This document shows positions 46,013 to 55,011 of a DNA stretch of 64,000 bases, piece by piece. The translations under genes were made by a program, and so were the position numbers. Below the pieces are notes generated by a model that worked only from the letters and a program-made list of their open reading frames with translations, made no database searches and had not been told where the DNA came from. This DNA is from Jeotgalibaca ciconiae (GTDB lineage Bacteria > Bacillota > Bacilli > Lactobacillales > Aerococcaceae). The stretch covers positions 806,001-870,000 of the forward strand of contig NZ_CP034465.1 of NCBI RefSeq assembly GCF_003955755.1, given 5' to 3'. Numbering within the stretch: the first letter of the stretch is position 1; each line of letters starts with the position of its first letter.

Positions 46013-47695
46013 TTAGATTACTTCTGCTACTTTACTTTGAGAGAATGGATAACGATAACCTAATGTATGTTTCGCAATTTTCACGGTATGATCACTCATA
46101 CGCTCTAGATTCGAAACAATATCGACAAATAATATACCATCAGAAGGTTGTCCAATCCCCGCATTCAACCGTTCAATATATTTTGCTCTTAAATGAATCT
46201 CTAATGCGTTAATTTCTTTTTCTCGGACTAATACTTTTTCTGCTAAATGTTTACGATTTTCACTAAATGATTGAATCGCATCTTGAATGTTTAGTTCAAC
46301 TAATTCAAACATATGCACCAAATCTTCATCAAATAGTCTCGTTTCTTTTTCATCATTTTCTTTTCGATAACGTTTATCAATTTGAGCACCATCTTTAATA
46401 TTTTTTAAAATACTTTCCGAATGGTCTCCGATACGTTCCAAATATTTTGTTATGTCCACCATTGTTGTATGCTCTTCGGAACTTTTAGCTGGTAGTTCTT
46501 CTCTTGCAATAACTGTCAGATACTCCGTTAATTTCATATCGATTTCATTCACGATTTCTTCTAGTTGCAATGCTTTTTCACGTACTTTTTCATCTGGTGT
46601 TTTAAAATAGGAAAAAACAGCACCGAATTCGTCTTTTACCACTTCACCCATTTCAACGATTTCCAATTTTGCTTGATTTAACGCCAATGCTGGTGAAGTT
46701 TGAACCATTGAAAAGTCTAAGCGCTTATCATCATAAGCAACTACTTTTTCTTCGCCTGGAATAATCTTAGTGACAAGCGCAGCGATTTGACTAATGAACC
46801 ACATTTGAATCAGTACATTAACCACATTGAATAACCCATGCGCAAATGCGAGCTGCATCGCAGGATTTAATTGAAATAAATCCCCTACCATGCGTACTAC
46901 ATTAGAGAAAGGATTTAAAACAAGCATAACCAAGATGGTTCCTACCAGATTAAATACAACATGGGACGCAGAAGTACGTCTAGCGGCAACACTTGTACCA
47001 ATTGCAGCTAATATTGCTGTAATGGTGGTTCCTATATTGCTACCGAAAAGCATCGGTAAAGCGGCTTCTAAAGTAATCGACCCTTGCGTATACAATTCTT
47101 GGATAATACCTATTAGGGCACTAGAACTTTGTACCAATAAAGTCAATACTGTTCCTAATGAAACACCTAAAATTGGATTATGAGATAAACTCAGCATTAA
47201 TTCACGGAATTGTGGCAAGGTTTCTAGCGGAGCCATCCCATTCCCCATTAATTCTAAACCAAAAAATAAAGCTCCAAATCCAAATATAATTTCTCCCATA
47301 TTGTTTATCAATTCCTTTTTAGTGAAAAATAAAAGCAAGGAACCGATTGCTATAATTGGTAAAGAGTACGCACTAATATTAATTCCAATAATAAAAGCAG
47401 TAACGGTTGTACCAATATTTGCTCCCATCACAACGCCAATGGCTTGCTTCAAGCTCATAAATCCGGCGCTCACTAGCCCAACCGTTAAAACAGTGGTAGC
47501 AGAACTACTTTGAATGATAACTGTTACAACCATTCCCGCTAAAATTGCACGAAAAGGATTGGATGTGAATTTATTTAAAATCGAGCGTAAGTTATCCCCT
47601 GCTGATCTTTGTAATCCGTCTCCCATAAACTTTAAACCGAATAGAAAAATACCCAAACCACCAAAGAATTCAAACAACATTTGTTGAATGTCCAC
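46013..47695 (-). CDS. Na/Pi cotransporter family protein with PhoU-like domain
   Basis: 560 residues. The N-terminal half has two Na/Pi-cotransporter repeats: IIQSSSATTVLTVGLVSAG and LLVQSSSALIGIIQEL (the QSSSA signatures), with about eight or nine helices. The C-terminal ~220 residues are helical PhoU-like (ITKYLERIGDHSESILKNI, IVSNLERMSDHTVKIAKHT). Related to NptA and B. subtilis YjbB. Likely exports or imports phosphate with sodium, and the PhoU part may sense status. GTG start after GGAGG. Its upstream region contains the 51-bp tandem repeats. Confidence 0.92.
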   Translation of the reverse strand: MDIQQMLFEFFGGLGIFLFGLKFMGDGLQRSAGDNLRSILNKFTSNPFRAILAGMVVTVIIQSSSATTVLTVGLVSAGFMSLKQAIGVVMGANIGTTVTAFIIGINISAYSLPIIAIGSLLLFFTKKELINNMGEIIFGFGALFFGLELMGNGMAPLETLPQFRELMLSLSHNPILGVSLGTVLTLLVQSSSALIGIIQELYTQGSITLEAALPMLFGSNIGTTITAILAAIGTSVAARRTSASHVVFNLVGTILVMLVLNPFSNVVRMVGDLFQLNPAMQLAFAHGLFNVVNVLIQMWFISQIAALVTKIIPGEEKVVAYDDKRLDFSMVQTSPALALNQAKLEIVEMGEVVKDEFGAVFSYFKTPDEKVREKALQLEEIVNEIDMKLTEYLTVIAREELPAKSSEEHTTMVDITKYLERIGDHSESILKNIKDGAQIDKRYRKENDEKETRLFDEDLVHMFELVELNIQDAIQSFSENRKHLAEKVLVREKEINALEIHLRAKYIERLNAGIGQPSDGILFVDIVSNLERMSDHTVKIAKHTLGYRYPFSQSKVAEVI

Positions 47696-47907
47696 AATAA
47701 ACCTCCAATATTTGACTTCCCACAGTCAATTGATACTACTATCTTATCCTTTCTTCCTTGTAATTTAAAGGATTATATTATAAAAATAGAACATGTTTGC
47801 ATTCGATTGAAAGAAAATCGTAAAACGTTCGAAGACTGCTGTTTTAGCAAGTGCCGTCTAAAATATCAGGTAGCGCTTACACTCGTTTAGCCTTATACGA
47901 AGAATCA

Positions 47908-48111
47908 GGGAGCTTCACTCTCACTTTCCGGGCTGAAGGTTACACTTTTGCAAATCACGGGAGCTTCACTCTCACTTTCCGAGTCGAAGGTTACACTTTT
48001 GCAAATCACGGGAGCTTCACTCTCACTTTCCGAGTCGAAGGTTACACTTTCGGAAATTATGGGAGCTTCACTCTCATTTTCCGGGCTGAAGGTTACACTT
48101 TCGGAATTTCA
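47908..48111. repeat. four tandem 51-bp repeats
   Basis: Units at 47908–47958, 47959–48009, 48010–48060, 48061–48111, each beginning GGGAGCTTCACTCTC and containing GAAGGTTACACTTT. Units 2 and 3 are closest (differences only near the end); unit 4 has CATTTTCC for CACTTTCC. Each unit itself looks like two related halves (read on the minus strand, CGGAAAGTGAGAGTGAAGC and CGAAAGTGTAACCTTC). As 51 is a multiple of three, a plus-strand frame stays open across them (FTLTFR.EGYTF), but no start site or family supports a gene. They lie about 210–415 bp upstream of the Na/Pi gene. Confidence 0.9.
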
Positions 48112-48126
48112 TGTCAAATTACAAGC

Positions 48127-48153
48127 AAAAAGGCTGAGCATTTCACTCAGCCT
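48127..48153 (-). terminator. terminator of the aminotransferase gene
   Basis: Stem GGCTGAG / CTCAGCC with TTTTTGCTTG on the minus strand, 52 bp after the stop. Confidence 0.8.
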
Positions 48154-48204
48154 CGTCATACTATATCTGCAATGTACAAACTAACCCCCAAGAAAATGAA
48201 GGAT

Positions 48205-49380
48205 TTATTTTTTATATTCTTCTCGTAAACATTTAATAAAACGTTCTACTCGGACAAACGCTTCCTTTAATTCTTGAATGGAATAAGCATAGGAAATTCG
48301 AATATATCCTTCTCCTGATTCTCCAAATGCACTCCCTGGTACAACTGCAACCTTTTCTTCTTGAACAAGCTTGGTAGCAAATTCTTCAGATGTTAGACCA
48401 AATTCAGAAATATTCGGGAAAATGTAAAAAGCACCATAAGGTACAAAACAAGGTAAATTCAACTTTTGAACAGCGTCCATTAAAAAGCGACGACGTTGAT
48501 TGTAGCTTTCTCGCATTTCAGCGACTTCTTTGTCACAATCGCGAATAGCAACAATTCCCGCATATTGACTGGAAGTTGGTGCAGCCATAATCGCAAATTG
48601 ATGAATTTTTGTCATTTGTTCCATGATTAATTTCGGGGCTGCAGCATAACCCAAACGCCAACCGGTCATCGCAAAACTTTTTGAAAAACCATTAATAACC
48701 ACAGTTCTGTCTCTCATTCCTGGAATAGCAGCAATACTGATATGATTATTTTGGTAAGAAAGTTCACTGTAGATTTCATCACTAATTACAAATAAGTCGT
48801 GTTTCAAAATCACTTTAGCAATCGCTTCTAAGTCTTCTTTCTCCATAATCGCTCCAGTTGGATTATTAGGATAGGAAAGAATGATTACCTTGGTTTTCTC
48901 TGTTATTACTGCTTCTAGTTCCTCTGCTTGTAAACGAAATTCATTTTCTTCTTTTAATTGAATCGTAACAGGTACACCATCCGCCAAAACGACACAAGGG
49001 AGATAAGACACATAGCATGGTTCTGCAATAATAACTTCATCTCCGGGATCAAGCATCGCCCGCAAAGCTAAATCAATGGCTTCGCTTCCTCCCACTGTAA
49101 CTAAAATTTCTTCTTTGGGATCATATGAAAGCTGGTAACGACGATTTAAGTAATACCCGATTTCTTCACGCAACTCTAACAGGCCGGCATTTGCTGTGTA
49201 GAAGGTATGTCCTTTCTGTAAGGTATACATCCCTTCATCGCGTATAATCCAAGGAGTGTCGAAGTCAGGTTCTCCTACCCCCAATGAAATCACTCCTGGT
49301 ATTTCATTCGCAATTTCAAAAAAACGACGAATTCCGGAGGGAGCAATTGCCTGGACTTTTTTATTTAAAGGATTTCTCAT
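48205..49380 (-). CDS. Aminotransferase class I/II (PatA-like)
   Basis: 391 residues. ISLGVGEPDFDTPWIIRDEGMYTLQKGHTFYTANAGLLELREEI, ILSYPNNPTGAIMEKEDL, VISDEIYSELSY, NGFSKSFAMTGWRLGYAAAP (PLP Lys) and GEGYIRISYAYS (Arg) mark a fold-type I aminotransferase. It resembles B. subtilis PatA and related N-acetyl-LL-diaminopimelate or alanine transaminases. The start overlaps the Lrp-type regulator by 4 bp, so they form an operon, an arrangement common for this pair in Lactobacillales. Confidence 0.9.
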   Translation of the reverse strand: MRNPLNKKVQAIAPSGIRRFFEIANEIPGVISLGVGEPDFDTPWIIRDEGMYTLQKGHTFYTANAGLLELREEIGYYLNRRYQLSYDPKEEILVTVGGSEAIDLALRAMLDPGDEVIIAEPCYVSYLPCVVLADGVPVTIQLKEENEFRLQAEELEAVITEKTKVIILSYPNNPTGAIMEKEDLEAIAKVILKHDLFVISDEIYSELSYQNNHISIAAIPGMRDRTVVINGFSKSFAMTGWRLGYAAAPKLIMEQMTKIHQFAIMAAPTSSQYAGIVAIRDCDKEVAEMRESYNQRRRFLMDAVQKLNLPCFVPYGAFYIFPNISEFGLTSEEFATKLVQEEKVAVVPGSAFGESGEGYIRISYAYSIQELKEAFVRVERFIKCLREEYKK

Positions 49381-49871
49381 GGAGAGACCACCATCCGTTT
49401 GTCTTCATCGTCATCCACAAATAAGGTCCCATGATCTTTGTAGCGTTTCAAAATAAAGTGAGTTGCTGTTGATTGTACTTCTTCAATAGTAGAAAGACGA
49501 CGTGCCACGAAAGAAGCAATATCTTTCATTGGTGCTTTTCTCATCTCAACCAACAAATCATAGGCACCTGACATTAAATAAACTGCTTCTACTTCAGGAT
49601 ATTGATAGACACGTTCTGCGATTTTGTCAAAACCAGATCCACGTTGCGGATTTACTTTTAATTCAATCACTGCAGAAACTTCATCATCCTCTGCTTTTTC
49701 CCAGTTTACTAAAGTATGATAACCACAAATTACTTTGCGATTCTCCATTTCTTTAATCGCTTCGGCAACTTCATCCGCTTCTAATCCCAACATGATTGCA
49801 ATTTCCTCAGGAGTTAACCGGCTGTCTTTTTCAATGATTTTTAAGATATTTTCATTCATTTCTTGGCTCAT
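49377..49871 (-). CDS. Lrp/AsnC family regulator
   Basis: About 164 residues. N-terminal helix-turn-helix (NILKIIEKDSRLTPEEIAIMLGLEADEVAEAIKEMENRKVICGYHTLVNW) and C-terminal RAM ligand domain (VIELKVNPQRGSGFDKIAERVYQYPEVEAVYLMSGAYDLLVEMRKAPMKDIASFVARRLSTIEEVQSTATHFILK). ATG at 49871 has AAGGGAT upstream; an earlier ATG does not. It probably controls the coupled aminotransferase in response to an amino acid. Confidence 0.93.
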   Translation of the reverse strand: MSQEMNENILKIIEKDSRLTPEEIAIMLGLEADEVAEAIKEMENRKVICGYHTLVNWEKAEDDEVSAVIELKVNPQRGSGFDKIAERVYQYPEVEAVYLMSGAYDLLVEMRKAPMKDIASFVARRLSTIEEVQSTATHFILKRYKDHGTLFVDDDEDKRMVVSP

Positions 49872-50040
49872 TGTGCTTATCCCTTTCAGCATAGCATTAG
49901 TAGGTTTTAAATATCTTCCATATTATCACTTGAAACGATAGAGTGCAATAAAAGGTTGTATAAATAAACTTTAAGCTTTGCATTAGATACATTCAAAAAT
50001 AGTTTAAATTATGTATTATTTTTTTAAAATTAATTGATTC

Positions 50041-50078
50041 AAAAAAACTCATTCGCCTTTTATAGCGAACGAGTTTTT
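50041..50078 (-). terminator. terminator of the GH3 gene
   Basis: Stem AAACTC.TTCGC / GCGAA.GAGTTT with flanking A/T-runs, 12 bp past the GH3 stop. Confidence 0.85.
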
Positions 50079-50089
50079 ATACTTTTTTA

Positions 50090-51850
50090 TTAGAATCTTG
50101 TGTCTTCGAATCCTGCAAATGCGTCTACTGGAGATACACCAACAAATTCAGAACGACCTAACATTTTTTCGATCAATGCTTTCATGGTAACTTCTTTAGC
50201 GTCGTATGCATTGATATACGTTTGTACTTGAGGCACATCCGCTAAATGGAATGGTGCTTGCAAGGAAACAAAAATTGTTGGCACTTCATGTACGTAGAAC
50301 GGAATGTCCGGAGTACCTTTTGAAGCTGGCCACTGAACACGTTGGTCTGTATTCGGGTTAACAACTGCTAAGTTGATAATCAAATCATAGTTATCCGTTA
50401 GTTCAGAGATTGGACGTTTTTGTGCATAAACATTACGCAGTTCAGCTTGACGTTCCTCAGCTGGTAATCGGTTGATACGTTCTTCTGCGGATTCCCAGAT
50501 AGAAACTTCAAATCCTTCTGCTTCCAGCAATTCTTTGAATTTAGCAGATGGTTTTTCATTGTTTCCAATCAACGCACCGAATCCACCTGAAGTACCTTTT
50601 ACGTCTACTAAAAGAACGCGTTTTTTACTTTCAGCTGAAATTGGGAAAATATTCTCGTTGTTTTTAACCAAAGTAATTGCTTTATCAGCAACTTCTTCTG
50701 CAACTTTAACGTTTTCTTCTAGGCCAATTTTAGCCATTGCTGCTTCTTTTGAAGGAAGAATTTCAGTTTTTTCTTTTTTATGTAATCCAAGCATTGCTTT
50801 CATACCTAGGATACGAGTTAAAGCTTCAGTCAAACGGTCTTCTGTGATAACGCCGTTCTTGTAGCCTTCCATCATCCATTGGAAATCTTCATCTGGATCA
50901 TTGAAGAATAAGAACAAGTCAGAACCAGCAGCAATTGCTTGTGGAAGCATATCTTTACGTTTCATAACGCTTGTCATAGCAACCATGTGACTTGCATCTG
51001 TAACAACTACACCATTAAAGTTCATTTTTCCGCGTAATAAATCTGTCAAAATTTCTTTACTTAATGTAGCTGGCATATTAGCTTCTTGAATAGTAGCCTC
51101 TGGATTAAAGTGGCGTACATATGATGGCAATGCAATGTGTCCAGCCATGATTGAAGGAAGACCTGCATCAAACAGTGATCCGTAAACTTTACCAAATGTT
51201 GCATCCCATTCTTCTACATCGTAGTGGTTAGGAGCAGCTGACAAATGTTGGTCACGCTCATCAATTCCATCTCCAGGGAAATGTTTTGCTGCTGGAGCAA
51301 TACCACTTTCTTGGATACCACGCATGTATTCTAAAGATAATTCGATTGTTTGATCTACATCTGCACTCCATGTACGAGTTGAGATGATTGGGTTACGCCA
51401 GTTGCGCAACAAGTCTACGATTGGTGCAAAACTCCAGTTACAACCAATTGCAGCTGCTTCCACACCAGAAATACGGCCTAATTCATAAGCGTATTTTTTA
51501 TCATTTGTTGCAGCAATCTTGATTTCATGACCAACGTATGTTCCGTCAGTACATGCGCCATTACCACCTGACTCTGTGTTCGCAGCAATCAGCATTGGAA
51601 TTTTGCTATTTTCTTGAAGAATACGATTTTGTTCATATACTTCTTCTGCCTTACCAGGGTTGTAACGAACCCCCCCAATATGATAGTTATTCAAAATGTC
51701 CGTCAAATATTCCTCTGTACGTTCAGCCCCCATGTTAATAAACAATTGACCGATTTTTTCTTCGTCAGACATATTTGCGATTGTTTCTTCAACCCATTTA
51801 ATTCCTTCGCCATCAAGGTTATAAGGCTTTGCAGTTAAATCTACTTTCAT
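50090..51850 (-). CDS. GH3 family beta-N-acetylhexosaminidase-like glycosidase
   Basis: About 586 residues, no signal peptide. The N-terminal TIM barrel carries KHFPGDGIDERDQHL (Lys189, His190, with the Asp200–His202 dyad of NagZ-type enzymes) and the nucleophile Asp285 in GVVVTDASHMVAM. A C-terminal alpha/beta domain (NPDTD..., VLLVDVKGTSGGFGAL) follows, as in two-domain Firmicutes NagZ. Expected substrates are beta-GlcNAc or beta-glucosyl ends of muropeptides or chitin-like sugars. Start ATG has AGGAG at good spacing; a TTG two codons before is less likely. Monocistronic with its own terminator. Confidence 0.9.
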   Translation of the reverse strand: MKVDLTAKPYNLDGEGIKWVEETIANMSDEEKIGQLFINMGAERTEEYLTDILNNYHIGGVRYNPGKAEEVYEQNRILQENSKIPMLIAANTESGGNGACTDGTYVGHEIKIAATNDKKYAYELGRISGVEAAAIGCNWSFAPIVDLLRNWRNPIISTRTWSADVDQTIELSLEYMRGIQESGIAPAAKHFPGDGIDERDQHLSAAPNHYDVEEWDATFGKVYGSLFDAGLPSIMAGHIALPSYVRHFNPEATIQEANMPATLSKEILTDLLRGKMNFNGVVVTDASHMVAMTSVMKRKDMLPQAIAAGSDLFLFFNDPDEDFQWMMEGYKNGVITEDRLTEALTRILGMKAMLGLHKKEKTEILPSKEAAMAKIGLEENVKVAEEVADKAITLVKNNENIFPISAESKKRVLLVDVKGTSGGFGALIGNNEKPSAKFKELLEAEGFEVSIWESAEERINRLPAEERQAELRNVYAQKRPISELTDNYDLIINLAVVNPNTDQRVQWPASKGTPDIPFYVHEVPTIFVSLQAPFHLADVPQVQTYINAYDAKEVTMKALIEKMLGRSEFVGVSPVDAFAGFEDTRF

Positions 51851-52078
51851 TTTCAATCTCCTCTCCTATTGATACAACTAATTGTATAGTATCTTTTTCG
51901 TTTTCTACAATTCATTAGACAAAACGATCGTTCTGCCCAATAATCCTTCTATAAGTATACGCTTTATCGGAAACGCACTCATTAACTTATCGTGCATTTC
52001 CATGTACTTTTATTGCAATTTAATTGTTCTTTCACAAGAAACAAATATACAAAAACTGCTTAGTCTACAAAAAAACAC

Positions 52079-52103
52079 CTCCTAAAGAACCAGCTTTAGA
52101 AGG
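52079..52103 (-). terminator. terminator of the FUSC-family gene
   Basis: Stem CCT.CTAAAG / CTTTAG.AGG followed by TGTTTTTTTG on the minus strand, 18 bp past the stop. Confidence 0.75.
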
Positions 52104-52120
52104 CATTTGATTGAATAATC

Positions 52121-53179
52121 TTATTTCAAAAATTTTATTCTTTTTTCGTGAATTCGAAGCGCTAGCTCAATTAAGGCCGCACCGACAAATCCGATAATAC
52201 TTCCCACCACTAATCCCAGTAGACGATATTGTACCAGATCATTTACAAAAAGACCGCTTGATAATTGCGCCAGCAACAGCGACACTGGATTTGTAAAGAA
52301 ATTAGCTACTCCATAATTTCTTACCATACAATATTCTACACAGAGCGTCAGAAAAACAATCAAGATAATGACGGGTACTATACCCAAATTCAACGATAAG
52401 AGGAAAAAACCAATTAACAAACCTACAAGTCCCCCTAGGATTCGCTGTAGATTTCGGTGAAAGATAACTCTTATTTCCTGTCCCGCTAATACAGCTACAG
52501 TAGATATCGTTACCCAATAAGGATTACCAAATCCAAGTTCCTGACTTAAGTAAGTCGCAAAGAAAATAATTCCCGCATGATGGATAGAAGAAAGCAATAA
52601 AACTGAATCATGTTCAATCGCATGGTTAATTCGCTCTTTATAACTAATTTCACTGCTATTCACTGGGCGATGAAAATAATGAGCGTTTATATATCCCGTT
52701 AAGCAAGCCATGAGGATGGACGTTAAAACACCGATTCCAACATATCCTACTGCCGGTAACATTTCCGAAAACGGCAATCTCATTCCAGTTCCCATTGAAG
52801 TAACCATGATGACAAAAAATGCTCCAGGATTTGGTATTTGCAATGTTCTTACCACTAAAAAGCCAATCAAACTCACCAAACTAATAACAATTGGAATGGT
52901 CCAAGGCACTAAGGTAGACAATAACCCTAAATAAAATCCTCCCATAATCCCTAAGCCGGCTTTCAAAATTCGTTTTGCCAATTTTGGTAAAGGCAGAGGT
53001 GTAAAAGATAGGAAGGCAAATGTTCCTAAAGCTCCTAAGGTTCCAAATTTCATATTTCCACTTATTAATCCAATTGACATGGGAATTGCGATATTTAATC
53101 CTGCTCCGATAACACGAATAATCGAATCATCCGTTTGTTTAAAATGAAATAGTTCTTTTAAGAAATTATTTTGTTTCAT
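52121..53179 (-). CDS. FUSC family membrane protein
   Basis: 352 residues with about ten or eleven hydrophobic helices in two blocks of similar kind separated by a charged loop (ISYKERINHAIEHDSV, about 178–193), as in FUSC/aromatic acid exporter-like proteins. GAGLNIAIPMSIGLISGNMKFGTLGALGTFAF opens the first block; ATYLSQELGFGNPYWVTISTVAVLAGQEIRVIFHRNLQRILGGLVG in the second holds the FUSC signature (PYW...T...V). Export of aromatic acids or drugs is a guess by family. Repeat copy D is 18 bp upstream. Confidence 0.88.
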   Translation of the reverse strand: MKQNNFLKELFHFKQTDDSIIRVIGAGLNIAIPMSIGLISGNMKFGTLGALGTFAFLSFTPLPLPKLAKRILKAGLGIMGGFYLGLLSTLVPWTIPIVISLVSLIGFLVVRTLQIPNPGAFFVIMVTSMGTGMRLPFSEMLPAVGYVGIGVLTSILMACLTGYINAHYFHRPVNSSEISYKERINHAIEHDSVLLLSSIHHAGIIFFATYLSQELGFGNPYWVTISTVAVLAGQEIRVIFHRNLQRILGGLVGLLIGFFLLSLNLGIVPVIILIVFLTLCVEYCMVRNYGVANFFTNPVSLLLAQLSSGLFVNDLVQYRLLGLVVGSIIGFVGAALIELALRIHEKRIKFLK

Positions 53180-53197
53180 TTACAATCTCCTTCATAT

Positions 53198-53354
53198 AAG
53201 AAAAGCGGACAAGTCCGCCTTGGCCTATGAAAAAATAGGAAATTTGACCCTGAATGAGCAGCGAAGCGCGCAATGGGGCAAATTTATCTTTTTTTCACTA
53301 GGTCAGGACTTGGGAGCTAGACATTGATGGCTGAACTTATAATCCCCTAGTCTA
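53198..53354 (+). repeat. dispersed palindromic intergenic repeat, copy D (short form)
   Basis: About 157 bp, almost identical to copy A (4056–4213), including the missing ~50-bp segment. It lies between the FUSC gene and the beta-glucoside cassette. The same deletion point in A and D shows that the short form has spread as such or that both were made by the same deletion. Confidence 0.85.
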
Positions 53355-53512
53355 CAAAAAAATATGCTCCCCCGATATAAGAAAAAGAGGAGGAGAAATC
53401 GTTTAAAAACTTTTTAAATTATCTTATCATGAAAAAAGAAAGTCTGCATAATTTTTGTATAACTACTCAAAGAAGGAGATGTTTGGGAAATATTCCTGTT
53501 TTTGCTGAGATT

Positions 53513-53545
53513 TAAAGTACAGAGCATTTTTGGGCGCTGTACTTT
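53513..53545. repeat. AAAGTACAG / CTGTACTTT hairpin, copy 2
   Basis: TAAAGTACAG and CTGTACTTTA arms with an 11–13-base loop. Nearly the same stem is at 59830–59862 next to the real arcC; here it is directly followed by the arcC fragment. Confidence 0.6.
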
Positions 53546-53550
53546 ACTTT

Positions 53551-53645
53551 TCCAGTCGACATAGACACAGACATTGTCTACCTCAATCAAAATAATCAAA
53601 TAATCAGCTCCAACTAATTCAGCAAGTTTTGCTACTGCAAAATCC
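53551..53645 (-). pseudogene. internal fragment of arcC (carbamate kinase)
   Basis: About 95 bp matching arcC 60215–60303 at roughly 90% by eye, with an extra 6-bp ACACAG and an altered stop. The translation [24 protein letters not shown] matches [24 protein letters not shown] in arcC. There is no start and no rest of the gene. It overlaps the last codons and the stop of the LacI gene. Confidence 0.85.
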
Positions 53646-54678
53646 CACAACTCTCCCTTTCAACTAATGAGACAGGTACTACATTTATAGATGGCTTCGT
53701 TTCACCTTCAATCGATGCAACAATCGACTTTGTGGCGATATCAGCCATTTCTCCTAACTTCATTTTCATAGAAGTCAATGGCGGATTAAAATATTTAGAC
53801 GATTCAATATCATCAAATCCTATAACAGAGATGTCATCTGGAACTTTGAGACCTCTTTCTTGAATAGCTTTGATTGCTCCAAATGCTATCTTATCATTAC
53901 TGGCAAAAATAGCCGAAAACTCACTATTTCCATTAAATAATTTTTTCGCAGCCTCATATCCAGCATTTTCCACAAATTCGCTATTTACAATCAAGTTCTT
54001 ATTTACTTCTATCCCTGCATCTTCTAATGCTTTTTTGTATCCTCTTATCCTGTCTTTAGAAGAGAATTTGACCGTACCGCCTGTAATATGTGCGATTTGT
54101 TTATGTTTTTTATCTATGAGATATTTTGTCGCACAATAAGCGCCGTTGTAATTGTCCGCATTCACTATCATGCACTGGTTATAGGTGGCATCTTCAGGTC
54201 TGATTGATTGATCGAGCAGCACAACTTTATACCCTCTATCAATGATTGTTTTTATCGATTCATCGTCGTCATTCTGGCCTATGAAAATCCCACCAGAAAT
54301 TGTCTTATTATAAAAACTCTCTTTAATTTTTTCATAGCCTGCGACGCTATGTATAATATGGACAAGAACCAGGTAATCCATCTCACTTGCTGTTTCTATC
54401 ACTGAACTAGTAAATTCTAGATAATACGGACTTTTGGTAATTCTATTTTTTAGTCCAACTTCTTCATGTATCAGGTCTATAATAAATAAGCCGATCACCT
54501 TATTTTGGCTTCCTGCAAGCATCCTTGCTGAAGCATGTGGCACATACTCATGTTCCTTAATTACTCTTAAAACCTTTTCTCTTGTTTCTTCCGAGACATT
54601 TGAATAATTATTTATCACTCTGGATACAGTACTGCGTGATACTCCGGCAATTTTTGCAATTTCAGTACTATTCATCAT
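53632..54678 (-). CDS. LacI family regulator of the beta-glucoside cassette
   Basis: About 348 residues. The N-terminal HTH and hinge are NSTEIAKIAGVSRSTVSRVINNYSNVSEETREKVLRVIKEHEYVPHASARMLAG; the C-terminal periplasmic-binding-like domain (VIGLFIIDLIHEE..., FASNDKIAFGAIKAIQERGLKVPDDISVIGFDDIESSKYFNPPLTSMKM) binds the inducer. I start at ATG 54678 after GGAG. The last residues and stop (C-G-I-L-Q-stop) fall within the arcC-like fragment, so the native C-terminal end may have been replaced. It likely binds CATRAACGCGCGTTYATG sites at 59586–59680 and a similar site at 54698–54715. Confidence 0.92.
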   Translation of the reverse strand: MMNSTEIAKIAGVSRSTVSRVINNYSNVSEETREKVLRVIKEHEYVPHASARMLAGSQNKVIGLFIIDLIHEEVGLKNRITKSPYYLEFTSSVIETASEMDYLVLVHIIHSVAGYEKIKESFYNKTISGGIFIGQNDDDESIKTIIDRGYKVVLLDQSIRPEDATYNQCMIVNADNYNGAYCATKYLIDKKHKQIAHITGGTVKFSSKDRIRGYKKALEDAGIEVNKNLIVNSEFVENAGYEAAKKLFNGNSEFSAIFASNDKIAFGAIKAIQERGLKVPDDISVIGFDDIESSKYFNPPLTSMKMKLGEMADIATKSIVASIEGETKPSINVVPVSLVERESCGILQ

Positions 54679-54697
54679 AAAGGCATCTCCTTTCGTT

Positions 54698-54715
54698 CGT
54701 AAACTCGTGTTCATA
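54698..54715. promoter_or_regulatory. putative LacI operator (autoregulation)
   Basis: CGTAAACTCGTGTTCATA matches the two cassette operators (CATAAACGCGCGTTCATG) at 13 of 18 positions, including TAAAC and GTTCAT. It lies 20 bp upstream of the lacI start codon. Confidence 0.6.
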
Positions 54716-54895
54716 CTGCAACACTATATTATTTGTCCATTTTTTTCAATCTTTTTCTGTTTTTCGAAAAACTCTGCCTGCTTCAGGATTCCAGCAAAAG
54801 GAGACTTTTGGCAATACCTTTCATGCAGAAACCATCAGCAAATGCCTTCAACCGCAGAACAAACCAACACCTCGGTGTTTTGTTCTAAAAATAAG

Positions 54896-54925
54896 GCACC
54901 CAGGATTATATTTCATCCTGGGTGC
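54896..54925 (-). terminator. terminator of the PTS/GH1 operon
   Basis: Perfect stem GCACCCAGGAT / ATCCTGGGTGC followed on the minus strand by CTTATTTTTAG, 86 bp past the IIA stop. The rest of 54716–55011 holds no gene I can support (a 19-codon frame at 54946–55005 is discussed elsewhere). Confidence 0.85.
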
Positions 54926-55011
54926 TCTATGTTTTGCTGCTGGCATCAGATTCTGCCTGTAAAGTAAGCAAGCAATTCTAGTTCGTCTAATATTTTCTCT
55001 TTCATGTTCAC

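Noticed and set aside
47908-48111. CRISPR array
   Set aside because: Units are contiguous tandem repeats with no unique spacers, and no cas genes are near.
47851-48228. Plus-strand open frame of 125 codons across the 51-bp repeats
   Set aside because: It is open only because the repeat length is a multiple of three; there is no ribosome site, and the frame covers a terminator and intergenic DNA.
53414-53650. 78-codon minus-strand frame similar to carbamate kinase
   Set aside because: Only its first ~30 codons match arcC, and the rest reads a hairpin and AT-rich DNA. I annotate it as an arcC fragment.
54946-55005. 19-codon minus-strand frame MKEKILDELELLAYFTGRI after the PTS IIA gene
   Set aside because: It has no ribosome site and no known family. 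It may be the decayed start of a lost gene, so I did not list it as a gene.
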